The notes under the pieces were generated by a model. That model was given only the letters and a program-made list of their open reading frames with translations. It did no database searches and was not told the DNA's origin. A stretch of DNA of 64,000 nucleotides from Caenorhabditis elegans (lineage: Eukaryota > Nematoda > Chromadorea > Rhabditida > Rhabditidae), in NCBI RefSeq assembly GCF_000002985.6, contig NC_003282.8, forward strand, positions 4,154,001-4,218,000, written 5' to 3'. Position 1 is the stretch's first letter, and every line of letters starts with the position of its first letter. A program made the translations under genes and the position numbers. Below are positions 44,656-62,500 of this stretch, one piece after another.

Positions 44656-45664
44656 ACCGCTTCTGAAAAACGTTCATTTTTAGTCAGATATTAAATTTAA
44701 AATTATGAATTCTAAAAAAAATCAGTTCTTCAACTAAAAACACCCAATTTTTTTGAAATGAAAATTTTCATTTGAATGGACGTAAGTTGGCCACAGAACT
44801 CTGTGAGCAATTTCTGAAAATTTGTCTTTTTTGGCCAAAGTGTTGTCACCCAACAATTCATTTCATGCCTTTCTTTTGAAAAATCTTTTACGACCTTCAG
44901 GAGGAGAAGCTTTTAGGCTAATGAAACGTGCCAATCAAGTTTCAAAATCAATTTGATTTATTCATATCGCATGTTTAATGAGAGTTGGAATTAAGTGTTA
45001 ATGTATATATTTACAAAAAAGACATCACAAAAATATCCAAAAGAAGAAAACTTATGCATAGAATAGCGTATTTAAATAGAAATTCGATTGAATGTATAAT
45101 TTACAGAAAATTATGGAATTTTCGGAGAAAAAATCACAGAGAAATGGCGAGTTGCTGGAGTTTAAAAAACTAAAAAGTGTACTTTATTGAGATTATATAT
45201 CGACAAGAATTTTTGTTTTGAAATATCACAATTTCAAATAATTTCTTAAAATGAAGTGTTTCAATTTATTACTGGACTTTGAAATGAAATCTATTTTATT
45301 GGAAATTATACATTCTAAATAGGTCACTTCAAGTATTTAGTTTAGCTGCACACTTTGAACAAAGAAAAGTAGATTGGAAATTGCTTTCAAGCCATTTTTC
45401 ACCAAAATCAGTTATTTAAAAAATGACTCACTATCAGAGTCTTTTCAGGTTTAATGGTGATTTTATTAGGATACATTTTTCTCTCTGATCTTTTTTTTTT
45501 CTCTCAGATCTTTTCAATAAACTTTTTTTTTCGGAAATTTTTTAAAGTGATTTATTTAGAAAGTGCTCTCTCAAATGAAATAGGTTTCATTTCAAAGTAC
45601 AGGAAATAATTGAAGTATTTAGCAAAAAAAGATATTGGATTCTCAATAAAGCTCACTTTCGTTT
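44656..45664. other. Intergenic DNA between P450 remnant and pax-2 3' end
   Basis: AT-rich. One 62-codon frame at 44985 has no splice or family support. No P450 C-terminal motif was found. Confidence 0.4.
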
Positions 45665-51263
<5,599 letters not shown>

Positions 51264-51272
51264 AAATATCTA

Positions 51273-51535
<263 letters not shown>

Positions 51536-51766
51536 GTTATGTATTTCAAAGTATTTTGTGATAAAAATCGTCTCTATACAGGGCGGCCATAATTATGTTG
51601 ACAAATTCTTTTTCTTATAAAATATGAAAAACAGCTCGAAAAATAGCAAAAAACGCATTTTTGTCATTTTTTCTAAAAAATCCCATAAATTTTATAAATA
51701 AGTTTTTTTTCGTTAAAAACACAAAACTCAAGAAATTCGAAAAAAAAATCCCATTTTTCATAAAAA

Positions 51767-51846
51767 TTTCTTACTGTTGTCATTTTTTCCAGAAAAAAAC
51801 GATTTAAATTTCTTACTGTTGTCATTTTTTCCAGAAAAAAACGATT
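51767..51846. repeat. Short tandem duplication
   Basis: TTTCTTACTGTTGTCATTTT continuing TTTCCAGAAAAAAACGATTT occurs twice in a row (51767 and 51808), with one more GTTGTCATTTT-like word upstream. Confidence 0.8.
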
Positions 51847-51853
51847 TTTCCGT

Positions 51854-53363
51854 ATGAAAATCAAGCCCCGCCTCATTATTGGATCATCGGATCCTTATCC
51901 TCTTTCGGTAAAAAAGTAATAAATCATTGCAGTCGACACTGGTGGAATTCGCGGAAAAAATGATAAGAAATCTCATCAACCACACCGAATCCTTCTCAGT
52001 TCGTCTTCCTAATCCCTCTGGTGGTAAGCAGCTTTTTTTTTGGATTTTTGGAAGATTTTTCAGTAGAAAAAACTAAAAATTTCGCTGAAATCGTGAATTT
52101 TTAGCTGTGAATCTCCAGAATCAAGCTCACGGCGAGCTCTCAAAGATCCTGAAATAACACTGTAACGAAGCATTGAAGGGCCAATTTTCCAAATTCACTT
52201 TGGTCTCCGCGGATAAATTTTTTACAGAAAACTCATCAACTAAAAAGTTGTTGATCTTTTTGTAAAGAACAAGTTTGTAGTTGAAAGTTTTTATCAAAAA
52301 ATTTTTGTTTCAGATAGAAGCGCGTAAAGTGCGGTTACTGTTGTTGTTATTTTTATGCAGTTATTGCTATTCTAATGGTTTTATCTGAAACAAATTTTTT
52401 TTTGCTAAAATCTTTCAACTACAAACTTGTTTTTTACAAAAAGATTAACAACTTGTCAGTTGATGACTTTTCTGTAAAAAATTTATCCACGGAGATATGA
52501 GCTACCAAACTGAATTAGGAAAATTGCTTGTTTAGATCGTTACAACGCTTCGTTACAGTGCTATTCTAAGATCTTTGAGAGCTCGCCGTGAGCTTGATTC
52601 TGGAGATTCGTAGCTAAAAATTCACACGTAACCGTTTTAAGACATGGGCTATCAAATGGCATAGGTCCCATATGCAAGTCCAATGGGCACCTTCTGACGG
52701 TTCCCTAGTTAGAATTTCCAGACAATTTTTAGCCATAAATTCTGCATTTTTTGCTCTATTTTCAGTGATTTTTTCAGATTTTTTCAATCAAAATTCGAAG
52801 CAATTTTATCTTAATTTTTTCCAGAATTTTCAGCCAAATCTCATATATTTCGGATAATTTTCAGTTGATATTCAGCCAAATGTAACCTTTTTTCTTCAAA
52901 TTTTCAGCCGACTTTCATCCAAAATTCCACTATTTTTCTGAAATATTAAGCAAAATCTTAACCAAATTTTAAGCCAATACACAAATTTTGTACACAAATT
53001 TTTAGTCAAATTTTTCCGATTTGTGCCGATTTTCAGCCATATTTTAACGTTTTTTTCTCGAATTTTTAGCCAATTTTTCTCACATTTTTGGTAGATTTTC
53101 AGTGAGTTTTTAGCCAAAATTCAGCGTTTTTTTTCCACATTTTATTCGAAATTTGCAATATTTCCCACAAATTTTCTGCCGATTTTCGGTCAAAATTCAG
53201 CTATTTTTCTCGAATATTTAAACTAATTTATTGCCAAATTTTCCCCAATTTTCCAGGTTCCCTCAAAACCACCCCGGTGACGGCATTCCAATTGTGGTAC
53301 AACTCATTTTCTCGAAGATTCCAGGCAAATTCATATTTCTGGAGATCTCTGAATAATGCCTAA
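51854..53363 (+). CDS. Candidate small gene with a 25-nt putative intron
   Basis: Three segments keep one frame: 51854-51907 (MKIKPRLIIGSSDPYPLS), 51933-52023 (STLVEFAEKMIRNLINHTES ... LPNPSG) and 53257-53363 (SLKTTPVTAFQLWYNSFSRR ... SLNNA, stop TAA). The second junction has a good GTAAGC donor and TTTTCCAG acceptor with matching phase. The first gap, 51908-51932, starts GTAAAA and ends TTGCAG but is only 25 nt, shorter than normal worm introns. The product of about 84 residues is unrecognised. The large intron holds a foldback element. If the short gap is not spliced, the frame stops at once and the gene may start at the internal Met (51960). Confidence 0.4.
52105..52615. mobile_element. 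Foldback element, about 510 bp, with roughly 200-bp arms
   Basis: The left arm GCTGTGAATCTCCAGAATCA...AGCTCACGGCGAGCTCTCAA...TCCGCGGATAAATTTTTTAC...CAAGTTTGTAGTTGAAAG is matched inverted on the right (52390-52615) with moderate divergence. The arms nearly meet at about 52315-52390, so it would form a long hairpin. No coding capacity. Confidence 0.85.
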
Positions 53364-53399
53364 AAGCCGCGGCAAGAAAAACAAATTATGAGGTAAGGA

Positions 53400-56300
53400 A
53401 TTGAAAACTTTTGTATTTTTTGTGTAATTTTATGCGATTATTACTATATCCTTGTTCCAACCAATCAATAAAGTAATCTCAAATCATTTAAAAAATTTTC
53501 TGAATTTTTTTCGAATTTTCAAGAACAAGTTGACAACTGTACATCCAATTAATTTTTTTTTGAAAAATTTCATGTTTTCTAGTTTTCTTTAAAAAACTCT
53601 TTTTCAACTTGAAATTTAGCTGAAAATTCGATTTTATTTTTTGTTTGTCTAAAATTTCATTTTCTGGAAAAACGGAAAATTGCCAAAAACAAGTTGAAAA
53701 AAAAAGTAAAAATTGTGATTTTCAGCGATTTCTAAGCTAAAAATTCGAACTTTCGGAAAATTCTCAGATTTTCACCTTTTTCAAGAGAAATTTTCGAAAT
53801 TTCAGTTTTTTGGTTAAATTTTGCAAGTGGCCTAAACAATCCTAGGCCATCCCTTATGAATTCGAAATATTCTGCAATTTGAAGCTAAATTTGAATTTTT
53901 CCGAAAAAAAAGAAACCGTGGCTTAGAAATTTCTAGGCCACCCGCCAGAAAACAATGAAAATTTCAAATTTTTGAGTAATTTTCGGGAAAATTGATTCAA
54001 AAACCAAGAATTTCAGTGAAAATCAGCAAAAAAAATTGTAGTTTTAGCTCAAAAATTCCAATTTTCGCTGAGACCATAGAAAATTGCATGTTTTGCAATA
54101 TTTCAGCGAAAAACCTCCGAATTCGCAAAAAATTCGCAATTTTCTGCAATTTTCTGCAATTTTTGCTACAAAAACCCGAAATTTTAGCGCAAAAATTATC
54201 ATTTTTCTTTATTTTCCCGCAATTTTAGGCCAAAACTCGCCAGAATCGTTCCGTTTTTCTCTGCGCTCTCCACGCGGGGTCTGATCTCTTGTCGCACGCT
54301 ACTCATTCTTCTTTTTCTCCTTTTCTTCTGGTTTTTTCCTATTTTTTCCTGGTTTTTCCTCCTTAGAGATCTCTGAAATTGGGAGTTCAAGCGGCTCGCC
54401 GAGCATGAAAATTTGAAGAAAAAATCAGTTTACTAAGAAAGATTAAAATTATATTTAGTTTCCTATCTTTAACATGCTTGATTTTTGAGTCAATTTCTTC
54501 GAAAATTAGTCAAAAATTTGAAATTTGCATTGTTTTCTGATCGGTGGCCTAGAAATATCTAGGTCACGGTTTCTTTTTTTGCGAAAAATTCAAAATTTAG
54601 CCTAAAATGGCAGAACATTTTGAATTTATAAGGCCTAGGAATTTTTAGGACATTTTAAATTTTCATCCTAAATCCCAATTTTTACTCCAAAAATATTTCA
54701 AAACTTCGATTTTCCCGCCGCTGTTTTCTTGGTGCTGGCCTAAGAATTTCTCGGATTTCTAGGCCACCAGTATTTTTAGGGCAAAATTTAAAAAATTTAA
54801 GGTTTGAAGCAATATTTCGATATTCAAAAGAGAACATTTCAAAAAAATCCAAATAATCTGGAAATCGGTAGAAAATACGATTTTTCTGCTGAAAATTCCA
54901 TTTTTCAGTGGGTTTTCAGCTCAAAATTACTTAAAAATCCGATCTTTCTGCTTAAAATTTAATTTTTAAGGTAGGTTTTCATCTTAAAAGTTACCTGAAA
55001 ATTGAATTATTTTTGTTGAAAATACCATTTTCAGTGGACTTTTCACCTGAAAACTGCCTAAAGATCCGATTTTTATGTCAAAAAAGTCAGTTTTCCCCCG
55101 TTTTCCACATAAAAATCGCTCGAAATCTGATTTTTCTGCCAAAAATAGCACTTTTTTGCCATAAAATGTCTCAAAAACACTCTTGATTTTTGTTCGAGTG
55201 GACGAACACAGTGTAGAGAGAAAAAGTAAATATTTTCGCGAAAATTCCCTCTTTTTCGTCTGCAAATAGACAAAACACGCCGTTTTGAACCGTTTTTTGC
55301 GATTTTTCATCAAATATTTACTTCACGTGGTTTCGAGTGGATCAATCAACAAAACATGATTTTTGTGTTTTTTCCCACAAAAAATCAACAATTTTGACCT
55401 ATTTTTTGGAAAAAACGGTCAGTGGCCTGGCTTTTTGAGGTGGTGGCTTGGAATTATTTTTCTAGGCCACCAAGTTGTAACTCCAATTTTTTGCTGATTT
55501 TCGTTTTATATTGACCAAAAATCTTGCACATGGCCTAGTTTTTGAACTGGATTAGGTTTAGGCTTAGATTTAGGATTAGGCTTAGGCTGAGGCTGAGGCT
55601 TAAGCTTGCTCGCTTAAGTCTCAGGTTTCAATTTTTTCTCGGCCACCGAGTTTTTTTTGTGAATTTTCAGTTTTTTTTTTAACTTTTTCTTTCTCAGAAA
55701 TGGCGCCAAAAATCTTCGAAACAAGTAGGTTGTTGAGCTTCGAACTTTTTCGTCGAAAAAAAGTTTCGGAAATAGAGAAAAAACGAGAGATATGTGAGTA
55801 TTTGTCATCATTTTGTCACTGTTTGTTTCAAGTACAAAAAGTTGAGTTATCGAGTCAGAGATCTGTTTCAAAATTTTAAGAAAAATAGCGGAAAAATCGG
55901 AGGAATTTGAAAAATTTCAGTGAAAAATCGAATTTCCCGCGGTCAGCAGGCCTAAGAAATTTTCAATTTCCGGTGAAAAAAAAAGAAAGAAAAAGTATTT
56001 TTCCCGCATTCCGCAGCCGGTTTTTAAGAGGATTGTAGTCTACTTTTCGATCCGATTATAGATTATATGAACTCTTGCTGGAAATGCAATTTTTCCGTCG
56101 GAAATTGAAGAATTTCACGTGTGTTTTTGAGCGGGAAATTGGATTTTTCGGCAACTCTGGCAATTTGGAGTAATGCGGCAGCGATTTTCACGGCGATCTC
56201 GGCATTTTTCTCAGCAACTTTGTACCTATCCAGTTTCCGGCAATTCTGGCGATTTTCTACAATTTGGCAATTCAATTTCGGCAATTCGGCCATTTCGGCC

Positions 56301-57000
56301 ATTTTTTGGCCATTTCAGCAATTTTCCGTAGAACGTAGAACGCTTTCCGTAAGTTGGTAACTAACATTGTAAGGATTGTTTCCTAACTTTAAAATATGGC
56401 AATCTGAAAAATTGAGATCTTAAATTTTCCACAACTCCGGAAATTTTTTTTGTAGTTCGGCAACTCGACATCTCAACAATATTCCATGGTTCGGCATTTT
56501 GACAACAGCGGCGACTTGACAAGCTTTCGGCAATTTTTCATAGTATCTCGGCAAATTTTGGAAACTTACGAATTTTCCAAAATGTCGCAATTGAGTTCAC
56601 ATAGCGGTTTTTACTACGTGGTCGTGAAACAAGAAAACTCGGCCACCCTGATAACATGGCCACGAAGCATTTTCTCAAAAAACACCACTTTTGTATCTAT
56701 GAAAGCCCTTTTTTAAGACCATTAAAGATAAAAAAATCTTGGTCGAGCTTTTAATTTTACTAGGCCACTTAGCAATTCGACCTGTGAAACAAGCCGGTTT
56801 TCGGCAACTCCGGCAAAAGTCAGGAGTTTTATCCACGAAAATTGTATCGTAGATTGCCTAAAACGGATCATGATAGTCCAAAATAACATTTTACTTCGAT
56901 AAATGAAATTTAGGACATAATTGGTCAGCCCGTCCTCTCGGCGCGGCCCGTTCCATTTCCTATCCCTTTTCTGTTTATTGGGAAAAAACAGAGAAAAAGG
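53400..57000. other. Long AT-rich non-coding stretch
   Basis: Repeated words such as CTAGGCCAC/GTGGCCTAG with AAATTTT runs and, at 56130-56350, many CGGCAATTT words. A GC-richer block at 54240-54310 (CTCTGCGCTCTCCACGCGGG) looks like a dispersed repeat. ORFs on either strand lack splice or domain support. I see no gene. Confidence 0.4.
55551..55617. repeat. Interstitial telomere-type repeat, TTAGGC-related
   Basis: A run of TTAGGC and one-base variants (TTAGGT, TTAGAT, GAGGCT), ending at CTTAAGCTTGCTCG. TTAGGC is the C. elegans telomere repeat. Confidence 0.8.
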
Positions 57001-59576
57001 AAACAGTCTCTTTCTCTCACTGCGCCATTAAGCTTCATGCTCCTTGGCTTCACCGCTGCTCCATGCTCTTTTCGTCAGGCTTCTCGGCGGTCTCCACGGC
57101 GGCTCCTCTCTCGCTGCTCCGTCGCCGAGACATTTTTCAAAGAGCAACCGGAGAGATGTGTGTGCTCGTTTGGGTCCCAGCAACTTTTTTCGTCTTTTTT
57201 TTTTTGTTAGGCTTTGCAAAGTTTTTGGCCTAAAATTTCAGGTTTTTAGCTAAACTTTTAACTTTTAATTTAAAAAATTTGGGGTTTGAACCTCTTTTTT
57301 GCAAATCGCCAAATCTTCCACCTGTAAACTAATTCGATTACAGTTCGTTCTCGTGCCTAGGCATGCCTTCTGTCCCCCAAAACGGCTAACCTGATAAGTT
57401 TTAGGCCACGCCTCCTCCCACAGTTTGCATCACAATCGGTTGTCAGTGGGCGCTGCAATGTTTGCACTCTCTCTTGGCTTTTTCACTTGGCTCTTTGACA
57501 AAAATTTACTCCGCTATTTGAGAACGCCCCCCTTGTCACTGGAGGGACATCTAGTTAGCAAATGACGTGGTGGAATTTTGGAGCATCGTAGAAAAAGTTT
57601 GGAAGATTTTGGGCCAGTTTCTAGGTGTTTTACCGACTTTTTGATTGAACATTTGAAGCACTGGCTCTTTCATCTGAAATTTGAAATTTCGGCATTTTTC
57701 GGAAACTCGCGTGGTGTCAGGTTGTCCCCCCACTGGCACAAAAATGGCGAGAAAAATACATCGAAATTTTATGATGTTGCCCCAAAAAAGCTCCGAAATG
57801 CGAATTTCAAAATTTTCGGCAAACAGATTATGCTGAGAAATATCGTTTTTTCCCCGAAATTTCGACATTTTTAGCACTTTTTTCCGATCCCACGAGTTCG
57901 TTCACACGTCACTTTGAGTTTCCGCGTGTGCACAATTTTCTGTGATTTCCTGTGCCCAAAGTTGTGCTCTCCCCACACCCTGCTGCTCCCAGAGCAACAG
58001 CAGTGTCATCTAGATGCTTTTTCTGTTGCTATGGTGTCTTTGTTTTTTCATTCGAATTATCATCATTTGGGGCGGTGCTGAACATAGAGAATATAACATA
58101 TAAAGGATGAAGCTTCGTAATTTTCAAAGAATTCTAGGACGTCCATGTAGGCGCTGAAACGCCTGCCTGCCTGGCCGTAAGGCGACCTCAGCCTGCCTCA
58201 GTCACCGCCTTACGCCTTAAACATTCGTGAACTTTTTTTTAATTTCTAAATTAGATTCTCATCAAATTGATAATGTAAAAGAAAGGCGGAAGGCCGGCGT
58301 GCGGGCAGGTTTCAGGCAGGCGTCGGGCATTAAAACCGCGCCTGCCTACCACGCCTGCCCATCTAGTTTTGGCAATTTCGAATTGAATATCGGTACGTGA
58401 CTGTACCGAAATTCTATGAAAAGTCTACTGATAATTTATTTGTTGATATCAACACTTGACACTGCCGAGATAATATTGGCAAGGTTCCTGCAGGCGGCTT
58501 TAGGCATTTCCGGCGCTTTTTTTTCACTTTTTGGCAACGGTACAGTTCGACTTTGGATCTGAGCCGATAGGCAACAAAAATGTTTTTTGGCGTTTTTTCG
58601 GGACTTTTTGCTGAATCTGGGTAAATCCGGAACAGTTATATTTTGAGCGGAACAGTTATATTTTGAAGCTGGGCCAATGGGAACTCAAAACTTCAATTTT
58701 CAAAGTGGTTTTCGGCACTTCTCACCCCAAATTGTAGTCGATCTGTAGTTTTGGCATTGTTATCAGTTCAAAGTGTCAGATAGATACACTTCTACACACA
58801 CACACACACATGGTGAGAGAGAAATGAAAGGAATCGTGATAACTTTTAACGACCGCCAGCTACAACACTTACGCATTCTCCTCCTGTAAGAAGTGTGTAA
58901 CTGTATATGCAAAATGGCTGCTGTCTCGTTATTCATCTGATACGAATCTCTCCTCTGTCTTACTTTTGTTCCTCCTCGTCCTCCAACATATCCATTTTAT
59001 TGATTTTCCTTCCAGTTTTCTCTTTTTGACTGAAAATAGTGACGTCACTTTTATCATCACTGTGCACTCGGTACGCGTGTTCCTTATCATTTTTCATCAA
59101 TTTGCACGAATTTTGTTTGGCGGGAAATGTCACGGAGTTTCCCTCGACATAAACTAGACAACTCTCGAAATTTAGGCGGTTACTGTAGTTTTGGAAGTAC
59201 GCAAACACCGAATTTTTAGTGTTTCTGCAGTTGATTTTTGTATTGATTTTTGTGCTGAAAACATCTAAAGCCCAAGTTTAGGCTTGAAATTTCCCTTTTC
59301 TGACTTCAAATGGCACCTTTTAATCTAATCCCAAAAAACTAGACGTCTCTAACAACATTTTGAAACTTTCCGGGTTACTGTAGCGCCAAAAGTGCGCAAA
59401 CACCTAGTGATTGCGTACCAAACACCGAATTGCTCGAAGTGTTGAGCTTTTGAGCTGAAATTTCAGGGCTAAACTAAATGAAAGTCAGAAAATTCGAATT
59501 TTATATTTTTAATTCTCAAATCGTTCATTTTTCGATCGATTCTTGCCCTTCCCCACTAAAACCTCCAATTTTTCAG
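57001..59576. other. Non-coding region with GC-rich patches and dispersed repeats
   Basis: 57015-57180 is a GC-richer block. 58140-58360 is an inverted repeat of GCCTGCCTG/CAGGCAGGC words. 58795-58811 is a (CA)n run. 58960-59208 holds a minus-strand frame (FESCLVYVEGNSVTFPAKQN...) with no supporting splice sites. 59160-59420 carries the GGCGCTACAGTAA / GTACGCAAACACC repeat family. It probably includes the promoter of the OSGIN-like gene, but I cannot place it. Confidence 0.4.
58140..58360. repeat. Inverted repeat of CCTGCCTG words
   Basis: GGCGCTGAAACGCCTGCCTG and CGTAAGGCGACCTC on the left are mirrored by GGCAGGTTTCAGGCAGGCGT and AAGGCGGAAGGCC on the right, around an AT-rich centre. A dispersed-repeat hairpin. 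Confidence 0.6.
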
Positions 59577-62500
59577 CAAAAAATCGTCACACCCACCACC
59601 TTCAACGTCCGGAAACGTGAAAAAGAGCAACTTTTTGTCTCGAATCACCAAAAAACTTCGTATGCATACTGGTTGTTGTACGACGAAATTCGACACTGAA
59701 GTCCTCATCATTGGTACGTCATTTTGGGTAAAAATGTATCAAATTACTCTAGTTTGGTCGGGTTTGGCGGGAAAATGTTCGAAAACCTGTCTGAAATTTA
59801 GCATTTCTGGAAAAAAATCGACTTGGAAATAGAAATAGACGAGAAATTTGAGCAATTTCTTGGGAAACTTGACACTTTTTCTTTTTCTCAGATTTTTTAA
59901 AGTGAAAATTTTGAAATTTGAATGCAAATTTTGAATTCCCCGCTCTCAAATTTGTCTAGACCTCAGTTTTCAGCCCAAAAGGTCAAAATTCCGTCAAATT
60001 CGTTGTTCGTTACTCAACCAACTCGGTGTTTGCGTACAATTGGAGCTACAGTATCCAGGAAAATTTTAAATTAACGTTAGAAACTTCTAGTTTTTTCAGC
60101 CTACACTGAAATTTTGCAGAGAATCGGAATTTGATCTTAGAATTTCAAAAAAATCAGTGCGAACCCAGTTTCCACCAAAAAAACCCTAATTGCCGTAAGA
60201 TTTAGTGTTTAATACGCAATCACTTAGTGTTTGCGTACTTTTGGCGCTACAATAACCTCGGAAATTTCAAATTCATGCTAGAGACTTTGAGTTTTTTCAG
60301 TCTAAATTCGAATTTGACCCAATTTTAGTCGATTTTTCGTTCTTCGAGCTCCTTGAAGCTTCTATGCTCCAATAGCAATTGCTCAGGACATTTAGTGTGG
60401 CCAGTAGGAGCAGCTCCCACTTTTTAATGAGTAAATAGTGGCCGAGCAGGTGGTTGTGGTGGATCACAATAGAGATTAGAAAAAAGAGTTTTAGAACCAA
60501 AGTGACCGACAGTGACGTCACGAGTACAAAGAACAAAGTGGGGGAATTGTTGTCGGGGTGTCAATGGTTTCCGGTTGGAACGGAAATGAGGAAAACGAAA
60601 AAATCACAATTTCAAGTTTCTGACCTGAAAATTCAACATCCCCGTCAAATTTTAGCTCTGATTAAGAAATCTAGACGTCTCCAGCATTAATTTAAAGTTT
60701 TTCGGCTTACTGTAGCGCCAGAAGTACGCAAACACCAATTGCTCTGCGTACCAAACACCAAATTTTACGAAATTGAGAGATTTTTTCCTAAAAATCAAGC
60801 TAAAGACTAATGAAGCATGCAGATTCGGAATTTCACGTCAAAAACCAGCAAATTTTTCAGGAAATGGCCCCGCCGGTATCGCCCTCTCCTCATTCCTCTC
60901 CGGAATGCATCCGTTCTACGACGCCACACATCCACACGAGAACGTGACGGTTCATGAGAAGCTGCTGGCGAATCACGATTTTTCACTGATTGATCAGGTA
61001 ACTGGAGAAATTGGAAACTGACAACACTTTTGGCTCAATTTTGAAAAAAATCTTACCGAAAAACTACTTTTTTATCGAAAATATTCATAATATTCATATT
61101 TTCGGTATTCAGAAAAATCCGAATTTGGCGCCCAAACTCTAAGCTAAAGCCTAATGGAAGCTTAAACTTAAGCCTAAACCTGGCCATAACCCTAAGCCGA
61201 GGTGTAATGGAAGCTTAACCCTGAGTCTAAGACTGAACGTGAGCATTAGCCAAAGTCTAAACTCAACTTCAGCCTGAAACTTAAGTCTAAGCCTTAATCT
61301 AAGCCTAAGCCTATAAGCCTAGATCTTTGCCTCACCCATTAGGTAGAATCTTCCCATGTCACTGATCATTGTGCTTAACAGTAATAACCCCCATACAGTA
61401 CCTACGGTAACTGATTCGGGTGATCTCGATCTGCCACAATTTGTCATCGGGAATTTTCCTTCGTCTTCTTCTTCGTCGTTTTTTCTTCAAAAAACCCGTC
61501 TCTCAATTCTCATCCTCTCTCTCTCGAGCGTGCACAGACGCAGACACAAAAATGCTGACAAATAGGGAGAGAGTATGTTTTTAGAGAGTGCCAAGACACA
61601 TGGTTGTTGATGTTGCTCCGTTTCTTTTTTTTTGTCGTCCGTTTTCGTGCTTGAGGGTGCGCGAGAGGGATTATGCAACAGAAATTGATGCATATCGTTA
61701 ATCAGTGATCAGTGGGGAAGCCACTTTTAAAGGCTTCGCGCTAATAAAGGATCTTTGGGATTGAGGGTTCCGAAATACTGTAAACCTACAGTACCACTTC
61801 TACAGTATCCTAGTAGGAAAGTTGGAGCTTTTAATACAGTACCCATACAGTACATCTACAGTAACCTTGCCAGAAAATTGGACATTTTTGAACGGATGCA
61901 TGCCCACAGTAAAGCTACTCCTACCGTACCCCTACAGTAACCTAGTCGGATAGTTAGAAATTTGCGAACATGTACAACACTATCCATAGTAAAGCTGCAA
62001 TAATCCTACCGTCGGAAAATGCAATGTTTTTGAGCGTTTGTTTCAATGTTTCTGAAATTCCAGAATTGGCCACCTTTGTCAATTTATGCAGCTTGTCGTG
62101 CACTCCTCGAGGAAAATGCTTTGTTTTGAAATCACATTTTGCTTAAAACGTTGAAATTCCCTCTAGAACTGCCTAAACTTCACCGGAAGCTTCTGAAAAA
62201 CAGTCTAGCTGCAATTTATCACGTTCTATGGCCACACGCTCATAGTCAAGGACACTCGTCGATAACATTTTGACCGACCGGTATCGGAGGTACGAAGAAT
62301 GATCGGAGTAGCACGCGGAGATCATGGGATCCATTCTCCGGCAGGATCGGAAAGGATCGTGCAAGCTTCTACTTCCGGTGTGTGGTTGTACGTTCTCTGT
62401 AGCTTATCAACACGAATCAAAGAACAGTTAGTGTCCCCGATAGGGGCAATGAGGGGACAATAAAATAATAGTAGTAAGGTTGACCTTTTTGTTGACAACT

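Noticed and set aside
54199-54390. Basic minus-strand ORF (KNQKKRRKRRM...)
   Set aside because: Derived from a T/C-rich stretch next to a dispersed repeat; no start context or splice signal.
58960-59208. Minus-strand 82-codon ORF with acidic/Lys-rich end
   Set aside because: Part of it overlaps dispersed-repeat sequence and no acceptor, donor or relative supports it; I left it in the non-coding note.
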